DNA of 64,000 nt from Pseudomonas fluorescens (GTDB taxonomy: Bacteria; Pseudomonadota; Gammaproteobacteria; Pseudomonadales; Pseudomonadaceae), in contig NZ_CABVIR010000001.1 in the NCBI RefSeq assembly GCF_902498065.1, positions 1,736,001 through 1,800,000 on the forward strand, read 5' to 3'. The notes under the pieces were generated by a model. That model saw only the letters and a list, made by a program, of their open reading frames with translations, had not been told where the DNA came from and did not search any database. The position numbers and the translations under genes are program-made. Positions 17,562 to 27,257 of the stretch are shown in pieces. Position 1 is the stretch's first letter, and each line of letters starts with the position of its first letter.

Positions 17562-17658
17562 CCCTGTGGGAGCTAGCCTGCTAGCGATGCCGATTTGACT
17601 GTCAACACTGATTTGGCTGACAGATCGCCATCGCTAGCAGGCTAGCTCCCACAGGGTT
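17562..17658. repeat. REP pair, GCTAGC variant
   Basis: CCCTGTGGGAGCTAGCCTGC and its near-perfect reverse complement GCAGGCTAGCTCCCACAGGG sit at the two ends of a ~97-bp element. The same CTAGCCTGCTAGCGATG variant recurs at 47420-47513. It lies directly after argE and probably ends that transcript. Confidence 0.85.
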
Positions 17659-17811
17659 TTCGGCTGCCCGGCGACCTACATTTTTTAACGTCTGTACCAA
17701 CAATCTTTGTAATTTATCTATCGCTAACCACCGCACATCATCAACTCCAACAAGAAAAGCGCCGCCCCCAAGCGACGCTCACCGCAGTACCTCCACGTAC
17801 TCAAAATTGCC

Positions 17812-18100
17812 TTGGCGTCCGTCATGGTTACCGCAACAACAACCTGGGCCCCACTCATTGAAAAACACACCATCGGCTACGTACCGCCCGAAGATCGCCA
17901 CGGCAAAACCCGTCACCTGTTCATTCTCTGGTTCGGGCGGAAACATCGCGCCGCTGCCGATCGTCACCGGCGCCCTCGGCGCACGACGGGTGGTGCTGGT
18001 GCCATGGACCGCAATCAACCTGATCGACTTCTGGCTGGCCAATCGCGACACCGCGTACAAGCGCCGCCTCTCTACCGGAACATTCGTCAACAGCCTCTAG
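17812..18100 (+). pseudogene. Remnant of an NCS1-family (cytosine/purine-type) permease
   Basis: Two reading frames together give pieces of an NCS1 permease. The first reads WAPLIEKHTIGYVPPEDRHG then KTRHLFILWFG (N-terminal motif and TM1 start). About one base later the frame changes to GNIAPLPIVTGALG (TM1). After a large internal deletion VPWTAINLIDFWLANR and DTAY follow, which is near the family's C-terminal third, with a stop soon after. So the gene has at least one frameshift and has lost most of its middle. It follows argE in the same direction and was probably the uptake gene of the Rid/monooxygenase pathway. Confidence 0.78.
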
Positions 18101-18116
18101 TCCGTACATTCAATCG

Positions 18117-18149
18117 CAAAAAAAAACCGCTGCGATGCGGTTTTTTTGT
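18117..18149. terminator. Bidirectional Rho-independent terminator
   Basis: AAAAAACCGC, a six-base loop and GCGGTTTTTTT give a stable stem flanked by A and T tracts on both sides. It sits after the permease remnant and insulates the alginate promoter region. Confidence 0.85.
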
Positions 18150-18687
18150 TGTTTGAGGAAACTCCCAGCCCGAAGATATTGACTATCGCACGCAATGAAA
18201 ACGCCAATAAAACAGACACTAATTAATTGACGTGTTTCAGCAACTTTACAACATAAGAAAAACTTGATTAACCGCCATTACAAAACTGTAAAACTGGCAT
18301 TGCACCGCGCCAGTGCCGGTGCAAAAAAACAATGTAAGTTCCCGCCTGATTCTGGTGCAGAAATGCATAATCTACCTATATAACCAATCGCGATAATCTA
18401 ATTAAGTGACTGTTTTTAATGAATATTTACTATTATTTGTTCACACCAGGTCTTTTGGCACTTTCTTTGTAAGCCGACTACTTATATTGTCGGCACGAAG
18501 TGTTCGAAAATTCTGTTAAAAAAAATGACAGCACCCAGATGATCTGTGACTACACTCTTTTTTCTGCAAGTGCAGAACCGACAATCACGTTGAATCAAAC
18601 TGCCGTTTAGTTGACCCGCTAGAGTAACTGTCGGCCTGTGCGGCATGCCGATAGCCTTTCGAATTCAGGTATATGGGGAACTCACCG
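18150..18687 (+). promoter_or_regulatory. Long AT-rich leader/promoter region of the alginate operon
   Basis: More than 500 bp upstream of algD hold no gene and are clearly richer in A+T than the surroundings, as in other Pseudomonas algD control regions. TTGGCACTTTCTTTGTAAG (18455-18473) resembles a sigma-54 -24/-12 box (TGGCAC-N5-TTGC) with T for C in the -12 part. I found no convincing AlgU GAACTT..TCTGA pair. CCGTTTAGTTGA at 18603 is only a weak AlgR-like match. Several short A/T runs could serve AmrZ or IHF. The start codon chosen for algD lies at its end. Confidence 0.45.
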
Positions 18688-19998
18688 ATGCGTATCAGCA
18701 TATTTGGTTTGGGGTATGTGGGTGCTGTATGTGCGGGCTGTCTTTGTGCTCGCGGCCATGACGTAATCGGGGTGGATGTCTCGAAAGTCAAAATAGACCT
18801 GATCAATCAGGGTAAATCGCCAATCGTCGAGCCGGGCCTGGAACCTCTGCTCGAGCAAGGGGTGAAGCTGGGGCTACTGCGCGGTAGCGATGATGTGAAG
18901 GCGGCAGTGATGGCCACGGAGATGTCGTTCGTCGTTGTCGGTACACCCAGCAAGAAGAACGGCGATCTGGATTTGGTCTACATGGAATCGGTCTGTCGCG
19001 AGATCGGCGAAGCCCTGCATACCAAGGACAGCTGGCATACGGTCGTGGTGCGTAGCACGGTGCTGCCGGGCACCGTGAAGAATGTGGTAATCCCGATACT
19101 GGAAGACTGTTCCGGCAAGAAGGCCGGGGTCGATTTCGGCGTGGCAATCAACCCGGAGTTCCTGCGCGAAAGTACCGCGATCAAGGATTACAACTGCCCA
19201 CCCATGACGGTAATCGGTGAACTCGAGCCGCGCAGCGGTGACATGCTCGCCACACTCTATCAAGAGCTGGATGCGCCACTCCTGCGCCGCAGCATCGAAG
19301 TGGCGGAGATGATCAAATACACCTGCAACGTCTGGCACGCGACAAAAGTGACCTTCGCCAATGAGATCGGCAATATCGCGAAGGCCGTCGGTGTGGACGG
19401 TCGCGATGTGATGGACGTTGTCTGCCAGGACACCAAACTCAACCTGTCGCGTTATTACATGCGCCCCGGTTTCGCGTTCGGCGGCTCTTGCCTGCCCAAG
19501 GATGTGCGTGCGCTGAACTACCGCGCCGGGCAACTGGACGTCGAGCACCCGCTGCTGGCCTCGATCATGCGCAGCAATGCGGCCCAGGTACAAAGAGCCT
19601 TCGACATCATCACCAGTTACGGCAAACGGCGTATCGCCCTGCTCGGCCTGAGCTTCAAGGCGGGCACCGATGACCTGCGCGAAAGCCCGCTGGTGGAATT
19701 GGCCGAAATGTTGATCGGCAAGGGTTATGACCTGCATATCTTCGACCGCAACGTTGAATACGCGCGCATCTACGGGGCCAACAAGGAATACATCGAGTCG
19801 AAAATTCCGCACCTGGCTTCGCTGCTGCAAGCCGACCTGACGAAGGTGATCGAGGAGGCGGACGTGATTGTACTGGGTAACGGTGACGAGTCCTTCAAAG
19901 CCATTGCGCTTGATGTGCCTGAAGGCAAGCAGGTGGTTGACCTGGTGGGCTTCATGCAACACACCAGTGACGATCGGCTCGAGGGTATTTGCTGGTAA
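18688..19998 (+). CDS. algD: GDP-mannose 6-dehydrogenase
   Basis: A 436-residue enzyme, the same length as P. aeruginosa AlgD. It oxidises GDP-mannose to GDP-mannuronate, the committed alginate precursor. The NAD motif [11 protein letters not shown] opens the protein, and the catalytic Cys268 is in [26 protein letters not shown] belongs to the C-terminal UDP-binding domain. The start was set at MRISIFGLG as in known AlgD; an in-frame ATG five codons upstream is likely unused. It is first of the operon algD-8-44-K-E-G-X-L-A. Confidence 0.97.
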   Translation: MRISIFGLGYVGAVCAGCLCARGHDVIGVDVSKVKIDLINQGKSPIVEPGLEPLLEQGVKLGLLRGSDDVKAAVMATEMSFVVVGTPSKKNGDLDLVYMESVCREIGEALHTKDSWHTVVVRSTVLPGTVKNVVIPILEDCSGKKAGVDFGVAINPEFLRESTAIKDYNCPPMTVIGELEPRSGDMLATLYQELDAPLLRRSIEVAEMIKYTCNVWHATKVTFANEIGNIAKAVGVDGRDVMDVVCQDTKLNLSRYYMRPGFAFGGSCLPKDVRALNYRAGQLDVEHPLLASIMRSNAAQVQRAFDIITSYGKRRIALLGLSFKAGTDDLRESPLVELAEMLIGKGYDLHIFDRNVEYARIYGANKEYIESKIPHLASLLQADLTKVIEEADVIVLGNGDESFKAIALDVPEGKQVVDLVGFMQHTSDDRLEGICW

Positions 19999-20056
19999 GT
20001 GCGGCGCCGGGCTGCCCCCCGAGCGACTCGGGGTTTATCGAACAGGGGTCACAGGT

Positions 20057-21538
20057 ATGGCTGATTCCAGGGATTATTTGCGCGACGCTGCGGGGTGGCT
20101 GTTTTACGTCACCGCGCTGATGGCGCTTGCACTGTTGCTGCCGCGCTCAGTGTTCGATCCGCAATCCAGGGACTTTCTCCTGTTGCTGGGGGCGATCGGT
20201 ATCTGGCGGTATTCGATGGGCGCTGTCCATTACCTTCGGGGCTTGCTGTTCCTTTATCTGGTGTTCCCGTACTACAGACGCAAAGTCACCCGGCTCGGCA
20301 GCAGTGCCGATCCGTCCCACGTGTTTTTACTGGTCACCAGTTTTCGTATCGAGGCGCTGACCACGGCGCAGGTGTACCGCTCGGTGATCGAAGAGGCCAT
20401 CGGCTGTGGCTATCCGACCACGGTGGTCTGTTCCATCGTCGAGCTCGCCGATGAACTGCTGATCAAAGCGCTCTGGGACAGTTACAGCCCACCGGAGCAG
20501 GTCCAACTGAGCTTCGTGCGGATTCCCGGCACCGGCAAGCGTGATGGCCTGGCCCATGGTTTTCGCGCGATCTCCCGGCACGTGCCGGACGCCGATGCGG
20601 TGGTGGCGGTGGTCGATGGTGACACCGTGCTCTCGCCCGGGCTGGTGCGGCAGACGGTGCCTTGGTTCAAACTGTTTCCGAACGTCGGCGGGCTGACCAC
20701 CAATGAGTTCTGCGAGGTACGCGGCAGCTACCTGATGAGCGAATGGCACAAGCTGCGGTTCGCCCAGCGGCACATCAATATGTGCTCGATGGCACTGGGT
20801 AAACGAGTACTGACAATGACCGGGCGGATGTCGGTGTTCCGCGCCCAGGTGGTGACCGATCCCGGTTTTATCCAGGACGTCGAGCGCGATTATCTGCAGC
20901 ACTGGCGTCTGGGCCGTTTCCGCTTTTTGACCGGGGATGACAAGTCCAGCTGGTACAGCCTGATGCGGCTGGGCTACGACACCTTTTATGTGCCCGATGC
21001 AGCGATCAACACCGTCGAGCATCCCCCGGAAAAAAACTTCTTCAAGGCCAGCCGCAAGCTGATGTTTCGCTGGTATGGCAATAACCTGCGGCAGAACTCC
21101 CGGGCTCTGCACCTGGGCGTGCGGCGGTTGGGCTGGTTCACTTCGCTGGTGCTGCTCGACCAACGCGTATCGATGTGGGCCAGCTTGCTCGGGCCATCGG
21201 TGGCGATCATTGCCAGCCTCAAATACAGCATCGCCTACCTGATGATCTATGTGCTCTGGATCGGCGTGACTCGCCTGATCCTCAGTCTTCTGTTGCTGGC
21301 CTCGGGGCACCCGGTCGGGCCGGCTTACCCAGTGATTCTCTATTACAACCAGTTGGTCGGCGCCATGGTGAAGATTTATGTGTTCTTCCGCCTCGACCAG
21401 CAATCGTGGACACGCCAGAAAACCAAACTGGATCGCGGGCTGGCGAGCTATCAGCGCTGGTTCAATACCTGGTCGTCGCGGACCATGACGTTTTCGGCCG
21501 GCAGCGTGTTTTGCGCACTGCTGATGTGGATTGTGTAG
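20057..21538 (+). CDS. alg8: Alginate polymerase glycosyltransferase
   Basis: A 493-residue inner-membrane family 2 glycosyltransferase that polymerises mannuronate. The cytoplasmic catalytic core contains [11 protein letters not shown] (D-x-D), the acidic [10 protein letters not shown] and the QHWRLGRF motif, between N-terminal and C-terminal membrane helices. The sequence is close to P. aeruginosa Alg8 throughout (for example [20 protein letters not shown]). The ATG is 58 bp after algD; long in-frame extensions upstream overlap algD and are ignored. It works with Alg44, which senses c-di-GMP. Confidence 0.96.
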   Translation: MADSRDYLRDAAGWLFYVTALMALALLLPRSVFDPQSRDFLLLLGAIGIWRYSMGAVHYLRGLLFLYLVFPYYRRKVTRLGSSADPSHVFLLVTSFRIEALTTAQVYRSVIEEAIGCGYPTTVVCSIVELADELLIKALWDSYSPPEQVQLSFVRIPGTGKRDGLAHGFRAISRHVPDADAVVAVVDGDTVLSPGLVRQTVPWFKLFPNVGGLTTNEFCEVRGSYLMSEWHKLRFAQRHINMCSMALGKRVLTMTGRMSVFRAQVVTDPGFIQDVERDYLQHWRLGRFRFLTGDDKSSWYSLMRLGYDTFYVPDAAINTVEHPPEKNFFKASRKLMFRWYGNNLRQNSRALHLGVRRLGWFTSLVLLDQRVSMWASLLGPSVAIIASLKYSIAYLMIYVLWIGVTRLILSLLLLASGHPVGPAYPVILYYNQLVGAMVKIYVFFRLDQQSWTRQKTKLDRGLASYQRWFNTWSSRTMTFSAGSVFCALLMWIV

Positions 21539-21603
21539 CGCAGGTATCAGGGCAGTCGGCAGGCCTTGCCGGATCGGACTCAATCGATGGGAAGGAACGC
21601 GAT

Positions 21604-22818
21604 ATGAACACAGCTTTTGTTGCTGTTGATGACAATGTCGTGCACGAGTCGGAGGTGCAGCGTCAGCATGCGCGTCTGACTCTACCGGCGAGGATCAAGT
21701 TTCATGGGCCCGACCGGGAGGCATTCGATTGCGAGCTGGTCGACTTGTCGGCCGGCGGCTTCAGCCTCAGTCAACCGGGCACATCGCTGATCGTTGGCCG
21801 GCAACACAAAGGCAAACTGGTGTTCCAGGTCGATGCACTAGGGTTCGCCATCGACGTGGAGTTTGTGGTGCGCTCGATTAACGACGAGGGGCAGCGGATA
21901 GGTTGCGAGTTCCACAACCTGCATCCGCGCGCCATCTCCGCCTTGCGTTACGTGATCACCTCTTACCTTTCGGGTGGAGTGGTCCGCCTGGGTGACATGC
22001 TCGCGACCCAGCAGCGCGACAATTTCGCCAAGCCGCGAAAGCACGAAAGCGGCAGCGGCATGGGTGTGTTCGCTCGCGTGCGGGCGACCACAGTCAGCCT
22101 GCTGATGTTCCTGGTGGGACTGGCTGCCTTTGCTTATGTGGCGCACCAGTTGTATGGCATTTACTTCATCACTCATGCCGAATCGGCACGGGTCAATGTG
22201 CCCGGTCAGTTGATCGGTCTGCCGCGCGACGGCAGCGTCCATTCGTTAGTCAAAGTGGGTTCAGTAGTGGCCAAGGGGGCCCCGCTGGCCACCTTTTCCG
22301 CCTCGTTGCTGGATGTGATGAAAGGCAACCTGCCGCCCGGACAGGCGACGCCGGAAAATCTTGAACGCCTGTTCAGCCGAACCCTGCAAGGTTCGCTGAC
22401 CAGCCCATGCGATTGCCGGGTGGTGTCGCAACTGGTGCCGGATGGCCAGGTCGTCGGCAAGGGCACCACGGTGTACGAGTTGATGCCGATCGACGGTGTG
22501 GCAACTATCGAGGCGCGCTTCCCCTACAAGAATTTCGCCAAGATCCAGCCCGGTAAGGCAGTGAGCTTCCAACTGATCGGAGAAGCACAGCCACGCACCG
22601 GCAAAATCACCGCGGTAGCGCTGGACAACGGCGGCCTGGCCTCCGACCTGCGGGTCACCATTGAGCCTGACAGCCCGTTGCAAACCGATCAGGCCGGGCG
22701 GCCGGTCGAGGTCAGTATCGAAGACCTGCAGGGTAATACCTGGGTGCAAAATGCCTCGGCGGCCAGTACCTGGATGAAGAACACCTGGGAAAATAAAGTC
22801 ATGGCGGCCGGAAAATGA
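21604..22818 (+). CDS. alg44: Alginate co-polymerase with PilZ c-di-GMP receptor
   Basis: A 404-residue protein. The N-terminal PilZ domain carries Arg20 and Arg24 (RQHAR) and DLSAGG at residues 47-52, the two c-di-GMP contact motifs. A single membrane helix follows near residues 165-185 (TTVSLLMFLVGLAAFAYVA), then a periplasmic HlyD-like domain. Binding of c-di-GMP activates polymerisation by Alg8. The protein is slightly longer than the P. aeruginosa form (389). It overlaps algK by 4 bp. Confidence 0.95.
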   Translation: MNTAFVAVDDNVVHESEVQRQHARLTLPARIKFHGPDREAFDCELVDLSAGGFSLSQPGTSLIVGRQHKGKLVFQVDALGFAIDVEFVVRSINDEGQRIGCEFHNLHPRAISALRYVITSYLSGGVVRLGDMLATQQRDNFAKPRKHESGSGMGVFARVRATTVSLLMFLVGLAAFAYVAHQLYGIYFITHAESARVNVPGQLIGLPRDGSVHSLVKVGSVVAKGAPLATFSASLLDVMKGNLPPGQATPENLERLFSRTLQGSLTSPCDCRVVSQLVPDGQVVGKGTTVYELMPIDGVATIEARFPYKNFAKIQPGKAVSFQLIGEAQPRTGKITAVALDNGGLASDLRVTIEPDSPLQTDQAGRPVEVSIEDLQGNTWVQNASAASTWMKNTWENKVMAAGK

Positions 22819-24215
22819 ACGGCGCAGGGCTATCCGGGCTGCGGTTGTCTGCGCTGGCCGCGGTTCTGACGATGATCCACGGTTGCGGAACCCTGCCCGA
22901 TCAAGGGTTGGCGCGCGAGGCCATGGCCCGCGGCGATTACGAGACGGCTCGCACTAACTACGCGCCCCTGGCCAAGGATGGCTATGCCGACTCACAGGCC
23001 GGGATGGGCGACTTGACCGCCTCGGTGGGTGACCCGGCAAGCCTGAAAGAGGCTGAAGCCTTGTACCGGCGAGCCGCACCGACATCGGCCAAGGCGCAGT
23101 CACGTCTGGGCCGCTTGTTGCTACGTAAGGGGCCGACAACTCCCCGGCAAGTGCAAGAGGCCCGGCAATTTTTGGAAGACGCGCTGGATAACGGCGAATT
23201 CAGTGCGGTGGTGCCGCTGACGGTGTTGTACCTGGGTTACCCGCAACTGACGCCTGGCGTGGATCCGCAACAAAAGGTCGACAGCTGGCGTGCCAAGGGC
23301 ATTGTCGGGGTGGATCTGGCGCAGATTCTGATTTACCGCAATCAAGGCACCTATAACGCTCACGTACTGCAGATCGAACAGATGTGCCGGGTGCGGCTGG
23401 AGGTACTCCATGCCTGTTATGTCGAGCTGGCCATCATCAACCGCATGCGCGCCCAGCCCAAGGCGCAAGCGGACTTGTTGGTGCAGTTGCGCCAGGCTTG
23501 GCACCGGAAACAAGTAGCGCCCTTGCGGGTCGAATCGGTGGCGCGCGTGCTGTCATCCCCGGCCCTCGAAGGCCAGGCCGACCCGCAAAGCGCCCAGCGC
23601 CTGCTCGAGGAACTGGCACCGGAGTATCCGCCGGCCTGGACCAGTCTGGCTCGGTTGATCGACGACTACCCCGCCCAAGGCGATGCGGCGCAATTACTCT
23701 CGGCCTTGCAGCGCGGGCGCGAAGCGCGCGATCCACGGGCGGAACTGCTGACCGGGCGGCTGTATTACCTCGGCAAATGGTTGCCGCAAGATCCGCGCTT
23801 GGCGCAAGAACACTTGCTCAAGGCGGCCGCGGCCGGTGAATTCAAGGCGCATTACTATCTGGGCCAGTTGTACCGGCGCGGTTACCTGGGCCAGGTCGAA
23901 CCTCAGAAAGCACTGCAACATTTGCTGCTCGCAGCCCGCAATGGCTCGCCCAACGCCGATTTGGCCCTGGCCCACATGTTTTCCGAAGCCCGCGGGGTCA
24001 AGGTCAATCGGATCAACGCTTTTGTCTTTGCGCAACTCGCACAACGCCAGGGCGTGGTCAATGCAGGGCCAGTGCTGTTGGCCGTGCAGTCGGGAATGAC
24101 CCCGGCAGAGAGGAACATCGCGCAACCCATGCTTGAGGAAGAAGCCCAGGCCCGTCTGACGGGCGCGGCTTTAGCCAGGCTGCAAACTCCGGAAGATCCA
24201 CAGGACTTACTATGA
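22815..24215 (+). CDS. algK: Alginate export TPR/Sel1 lipoprotein
   Basis: A 466-residue lipoprotein. The signal ends in a lipobox-like I-H-G-C at about residue 26. The mature chain is a chain of Sel1/TPR-like repeats ([78 protein letters not shown]). AlgK anchors the periplasmic complex to the outer membrane porin AlgE. It overlaps both neighbours by 4 bp. Confidence 0.94.
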   Translation: MNGAGLSGLRLSALAAVLTMIHGCGTLPDQGLAREAMARGDYETARTNYAPLAKDGYADSQAGMGDLTASVGDPASLKEAEALYRRAAPTSAKAQSRLGRLLLRKGPTTPRQVQEARQFLEDALDNGEFSAVVPLTVLYLGYPQLTPGVDPQQKVDSWRAKGIVGVDLAQILIYRNQGTYNAHVLQIEQMCRVRLEVLHACYVELAIINRMRAQPKAQADLLVQLRQAWHRKQVAPLRVESVARVLSSPALEGQADPQSAQRLLEELAPEYPPAWTSLARLIDDYPAQGDAAQLLSALQRGREARDPRAELLTGRLYYLGKWLPQDPRLAQEHLLKAAAAGEFKAHYYLGQLYRRGYLGQVEPQKALQHLLLAARNGSPNADLALAHMFSEARGVKVNRINAFVFAQLAQRQGVVNAGPVLLAVQSGMTPAERNIAQPMLEEEAQARLTGAALARLQTPEDPQDLL

Positions 24216-25645
24216 AGCAAGCATTGTTGGCTGGTTGTGGTCTGGGAGTTTCGCTGATGTGCAGCTCCGGTCTGGTGCTGGCGGCGGAAGGGGCGCCGAA
24301 AAATTTCGGCCTGGATGTGAAGATTACCGGTGAGTCGCAGGACGACCGGGACCTTGGCACGGCATCCGGTGGCACCCTCAACGATATAGGCATCGACTTG
24401 CGCCCCTGGGCCTTTGGCCAATGGGGTAACTGGAGCGCCTATACGATGGCGCAGGCGGTGGCGGCGACCGACACCATCGACACCGATACGGTGAACAACG
24501 GCGCCGACCAGAACAACACCCGTGAAGCGGATGACAGCTACCTGGCGCTTCGCGAGTTCTGGGTTGATTATCAAGGCATCACGGCCTATCCGGGCGAGCA
24601 TCTGCGCCTGGGACGCCAGCGTCTGCGTGAGGACAGTGGCGAGTGGATGGACACCAACATCGAAGCGCTCAACTGGACCTTCGAAACCACGCTGCTGCGC
24701 ACCCACCTCGGCGCCGCCCAACGCTTTTCCGACTATCGCACCGACTTCGACGACCTGGCGCCCGAAGATGAAGACCGCTCCCATGTCTTCGCCGACATCT
24801 CAACGCAATGGACACCCAATAACTGGGTAGGCCTGCGTGTCCACCACTCAGAGGACAGCGGCAGCCTGCCCGATCCCGGCGAACAGGTCGATACACTCGA
24901 CAAGACCAACACCGGCAGCCTGACCTGGGTCGGTCTCGAAGCGAACGGTGACGGCTACAACTATCGCTCGACGATGCCGCTCAATTACTGGGCCACCGCA
25001 ACCTGGCTGACAGGCGATCGCGACAACCTCTCCAGCGTGATCAGCCCTACCGGCGATCGAGTCGCAACAGGCCACACCAGTGGCGACGTCAACGCCTGGG
25101 CCGCAGACCTTGGCTTACGCTGGAACATCGATGAAAGCTGGCGCCTCGGTGCTGCCGCCGCCCGCGGTGACGGCGGCGGTAACGACCAGGAAAATCAATT
25201 CCAGCAAACCGGCCTGCAGAGCAACCGCTCCAACTTCACCGGCACCCGCTCACGCGTACACCGCTTCGGCGAAGCCTTTCGCGGTGAACTGAGCAACCTC
25301 CAGACGGCGACGCTGTTCGGCTCCTGGCAGATGCGCGAGGACTACGACGCCAGCCTCGTCTACCACCGCTTCTGGCGGGTCGACGACAAGGCGCAAACCG
25401 GCGACGACGGGATCGTCAATGCAGCGTTGGTGGACGGCGAGAAAGACCTGGGCCAGGAAGTCGACCTGGTCATGACCAAGTACTTCAAACAAGGCCTGTT
25501 GCCCGCGAGCATGGTGGATTGGGTCGACGAACCCTCGGCACTGATCCGCTTGCGTCTGGGTGTGTTCTTCCCCGGTGACGCCTACGCCAATGACACCGAT
25601 TCGAGCATGCACCGGGCATTCATTGATTTCGTCTGGAAAATCTAG
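24212..25645 (+). CDS. algE: Alginate outer-membrane porin
   Basis: A 477-residue beta-barrel protein with a signal peptide (to about residue 25). The rest is alternating barrel strands with aromatic girdles, ending DFVWKI with a terminal hydrophobic residue typical of outer-membrane insertion. [20 protein letters not shown] at the mature start and [17 protein letters not shown] match P. aeruginosa AlgE. It forms the cation-free, Arg-lined alginate channel together with AlgK. It is slightly shorter than the 490-residue reference. Confidence 0.94.
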   Translation: MKQALLAGCGLGVSLMCSSGLVLAAEGAPKNFGLDVKITGESQDDRDLGTASGGTLNDIGIDLRPWAFGQWGNWSAYTMAQAVAATDTIDTDTVNNGADQNNTREADDSYLALREFWVDYQGITAYPGEHLRLGRQRLREDSGEWMDTNIEALNWTFETTLLRTHLGAAQRFSDYRTDFDDLAPEDEDRSHVFADISTQWTPNNWVGLRVHHSEDSGSLPDPGEQVDTLDKTNTGSLTWVGLEANGDGYNYRSTMPLNYWATATWLTGDRDNLSSVISPTGDRVATGHTSGDVNAWAADLGLRWNIDESWRLGAAAARGDGGGNDQENQFQQTGLQSNRSNFTGTRSRVHRFGEAFRGELSNLQTATLFGSWQMREDYDASLVYHRFWRVDDKAQTGDDGIVNAALVDGEKDLGQEVDLVMTKYFKQGLLPASMVDWVDEPSALIRLRLGVFFPGDAYANDTDSSMHRAFIDFVWKI

Positions 25646-25728
25646 GACCCGGTGGTTGCCCGCGGTGACGCCATCGCTGGCAACGGCAGATTGAACACAC
25701 CAGGCTGCATTTTTGATGAGTGAGACTT

Positions 25729-27246
25729 ATGGACCGTGTCGTCAAGATAGGACTGCTGCTCGCCGCCATGCTGTTGATGCAGACGGCAGGCGCCAATGCG
25801 GCGGGTGACATCCTGATACCGCGCTATACCATCAGCGAGGCGCCAGGGAAACCGTTGCTGATCAAGGAACCGAAAATGCCCGACCTGTCCGGCTATACCG
25901 CCGAGGCAGTCGCCGCGAAGATTGCCTACAAGCCCGCCGGCCGTGCCTTGATCCAGCCGATGATCAAGGAAAACGCGCTCGACGAGTTTATCGGCGGCGA
26001 GGATCGCTTCAAGGAATGGGTGGTGCGCCAGAAGCAAATGCCCGTGGCGATCTTCATCGATCGCGGCTACATGAGCCTGACGCAACTGGCGCGCAGCCTG
26101 CCACAGTCCGCCTTGCGCGAAACCGCGCCGGGGGTGTTCCTCGCGCGCTTGCCGATCGTCATTCGTCCCGGCGCAACCCTGCATATCGACAAGTCGGTCA
26201 AGGAATTGCGCTTGTCCCAGGACGGCGGTTCCTTCCTGGTCAATGACGGCAAGCTGTTCATTACCGACACCAAGGTCAGCGCCTGGAGCGAGAAAGACGA
26301 CAGCCCGGCCTGGTTCAAAAAAGAGGAGACGTTTCGGCCGTTTCTCATCTCCTGGGGCGGCACCGAGACCTACATCGTCAACAGCACCATCACCAGTTTC
26401 GGCTACACCGAGAGCAAGAGCTACGGGGTGAGTATTTCCCAGTACAGCCCGAGCATGGCACCGAAGATGAAGCGCAAAAAACCGACCGGCTGGCTGATCA
26501 ATTCGCAGTTCGTCGACAACTATTTCGGCTTCTATTGCTACGAGGCCGACGACGTGGTGATTCTGCGCAACACCTTTCGCGCGAACATCGTGTATGGCAT
26601 CGACCCGCACGACCGTTCGCGTCGGCTGATCATTGCCCATAACGATGTCTTCGATACCCACAAGAAACACGGCATCATCCTTTCGCGAGAGGTCAACGAC
26701 AGCTGGATCATCTACAACCGCACCTACAACAATCAGCTGTCCGGCATCGTCCTGGACCGTTCCAGCGTCAACAACCTGCTGGCCTATAACGAAACCTACA
26801 AAAACCGCTCCGACGGCATCACCCTGTATGAGAGCGGCAATAACCTGATGTGGCGCAACCGTGCGGCGGACAATGACCGGCACGGCATCCGGGTACGCAA
26901 CAGCACCGGCGTGCGGCTTTATGAAAACGAACTGATGGCCAATGCCCTGACCGGGATCTATGGCCACATCAAGGATTTGCGTGGCAGCGACCGCGATCTG
27001 AAGGAGGACCCCTACGAAGAAAAACTGTCGCTCACCGTGGTCGGCGGCAAGCTGATCGGCAACGGTTCCAGCCCCATCGCTGTGTTTTCACCCACGCGCC
27101 TGGAACTCTATGACTTGACCTTTCTGGCGCCACAGAAACAGGACGGCCTGGCCTTCACCGGTTTGCTGGGGGAGGTTCAGAGCGACTTGATGGACATCCT
27201 CCTGCGCCGCCATGCCGCCGCGCTGATTCTGCCCGTGACACTGTGA
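25729..27246 (+). CDS. algG: Mannuronan C5-epimerase
   Basis: A 505-residue periplasmic right-handed beta-helix enzyme that converts mannuronate to guluronate in the polymer. The catalytic motif is IDPHDRSRR (Asp292-Pro-His-Asp). Repeated short beta-helix turns (NDVFDTHKKHGIILSRE, NSTGVRLYENEL) surround it. The start was set at MDRVVKIGLLL, which gives a normal signal peptide; a GTG three codons upstream is an alternative. AlgG also protects the polymer from AlgL and belongs to the secretion scaffold. Confidence 0.95.
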   Translation: MDRVVKIGLLLAAMLLMQTAGANAAGDILIPRYTISEAPGKPLLIKEPKMPDLSGYTAEAVAAKIAYKPAGRALIQPMIKENALDEFIGGEDRFKEWVVRQKQMPVAIFIDRGYMSLTQLARSLPQSALRETAPGVFLARLPIVIRPGATLHIDKSVKELRLSQDGGSFLVNDGKLFITDTKVSAWSEKDDSPAWFKKEETFRPFLISWGGTETYIVNSTITSFGYTESKSYGVSISQYSPSMAPKMKRKKPTGWLINSQFVDNYFGFYCYEADDVVILRNTFRANIVYGIDPHDRSRRLIIAHNDVFDTHKKHGIILSREVNDSWIIYNRTYNNQLSGIVLDRSSVNNLLAYNETYKNRSDGITLYESGNNLMWRNRAADNDRHGIRVRNSTGVRLYENELMANALTGIYGHIKDLRGSDRDLKEDPYEEKLSLTVVGGKLIGNGSSPIAVFSPTRLELYDLTFLAPQKQDGLAFTGLLGEVQSDLMDILLRRHAAALILPVTL

Positions 27247-27257
27247 GGAGCCTTCCG

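Noticed and set aside
18242..18275. AlgU promoter reading AACTT..TTGAT upstream of algD
   Set aside because: Spacing and -10 part do not fit GAACTT-N16/17-TCTGA; too weak to claim.
18600..18615. AlgR site CCGTTTAGTTGA
   Set aside because: Only half of the CCGTTTGTC consensus matches; isolated weak site.
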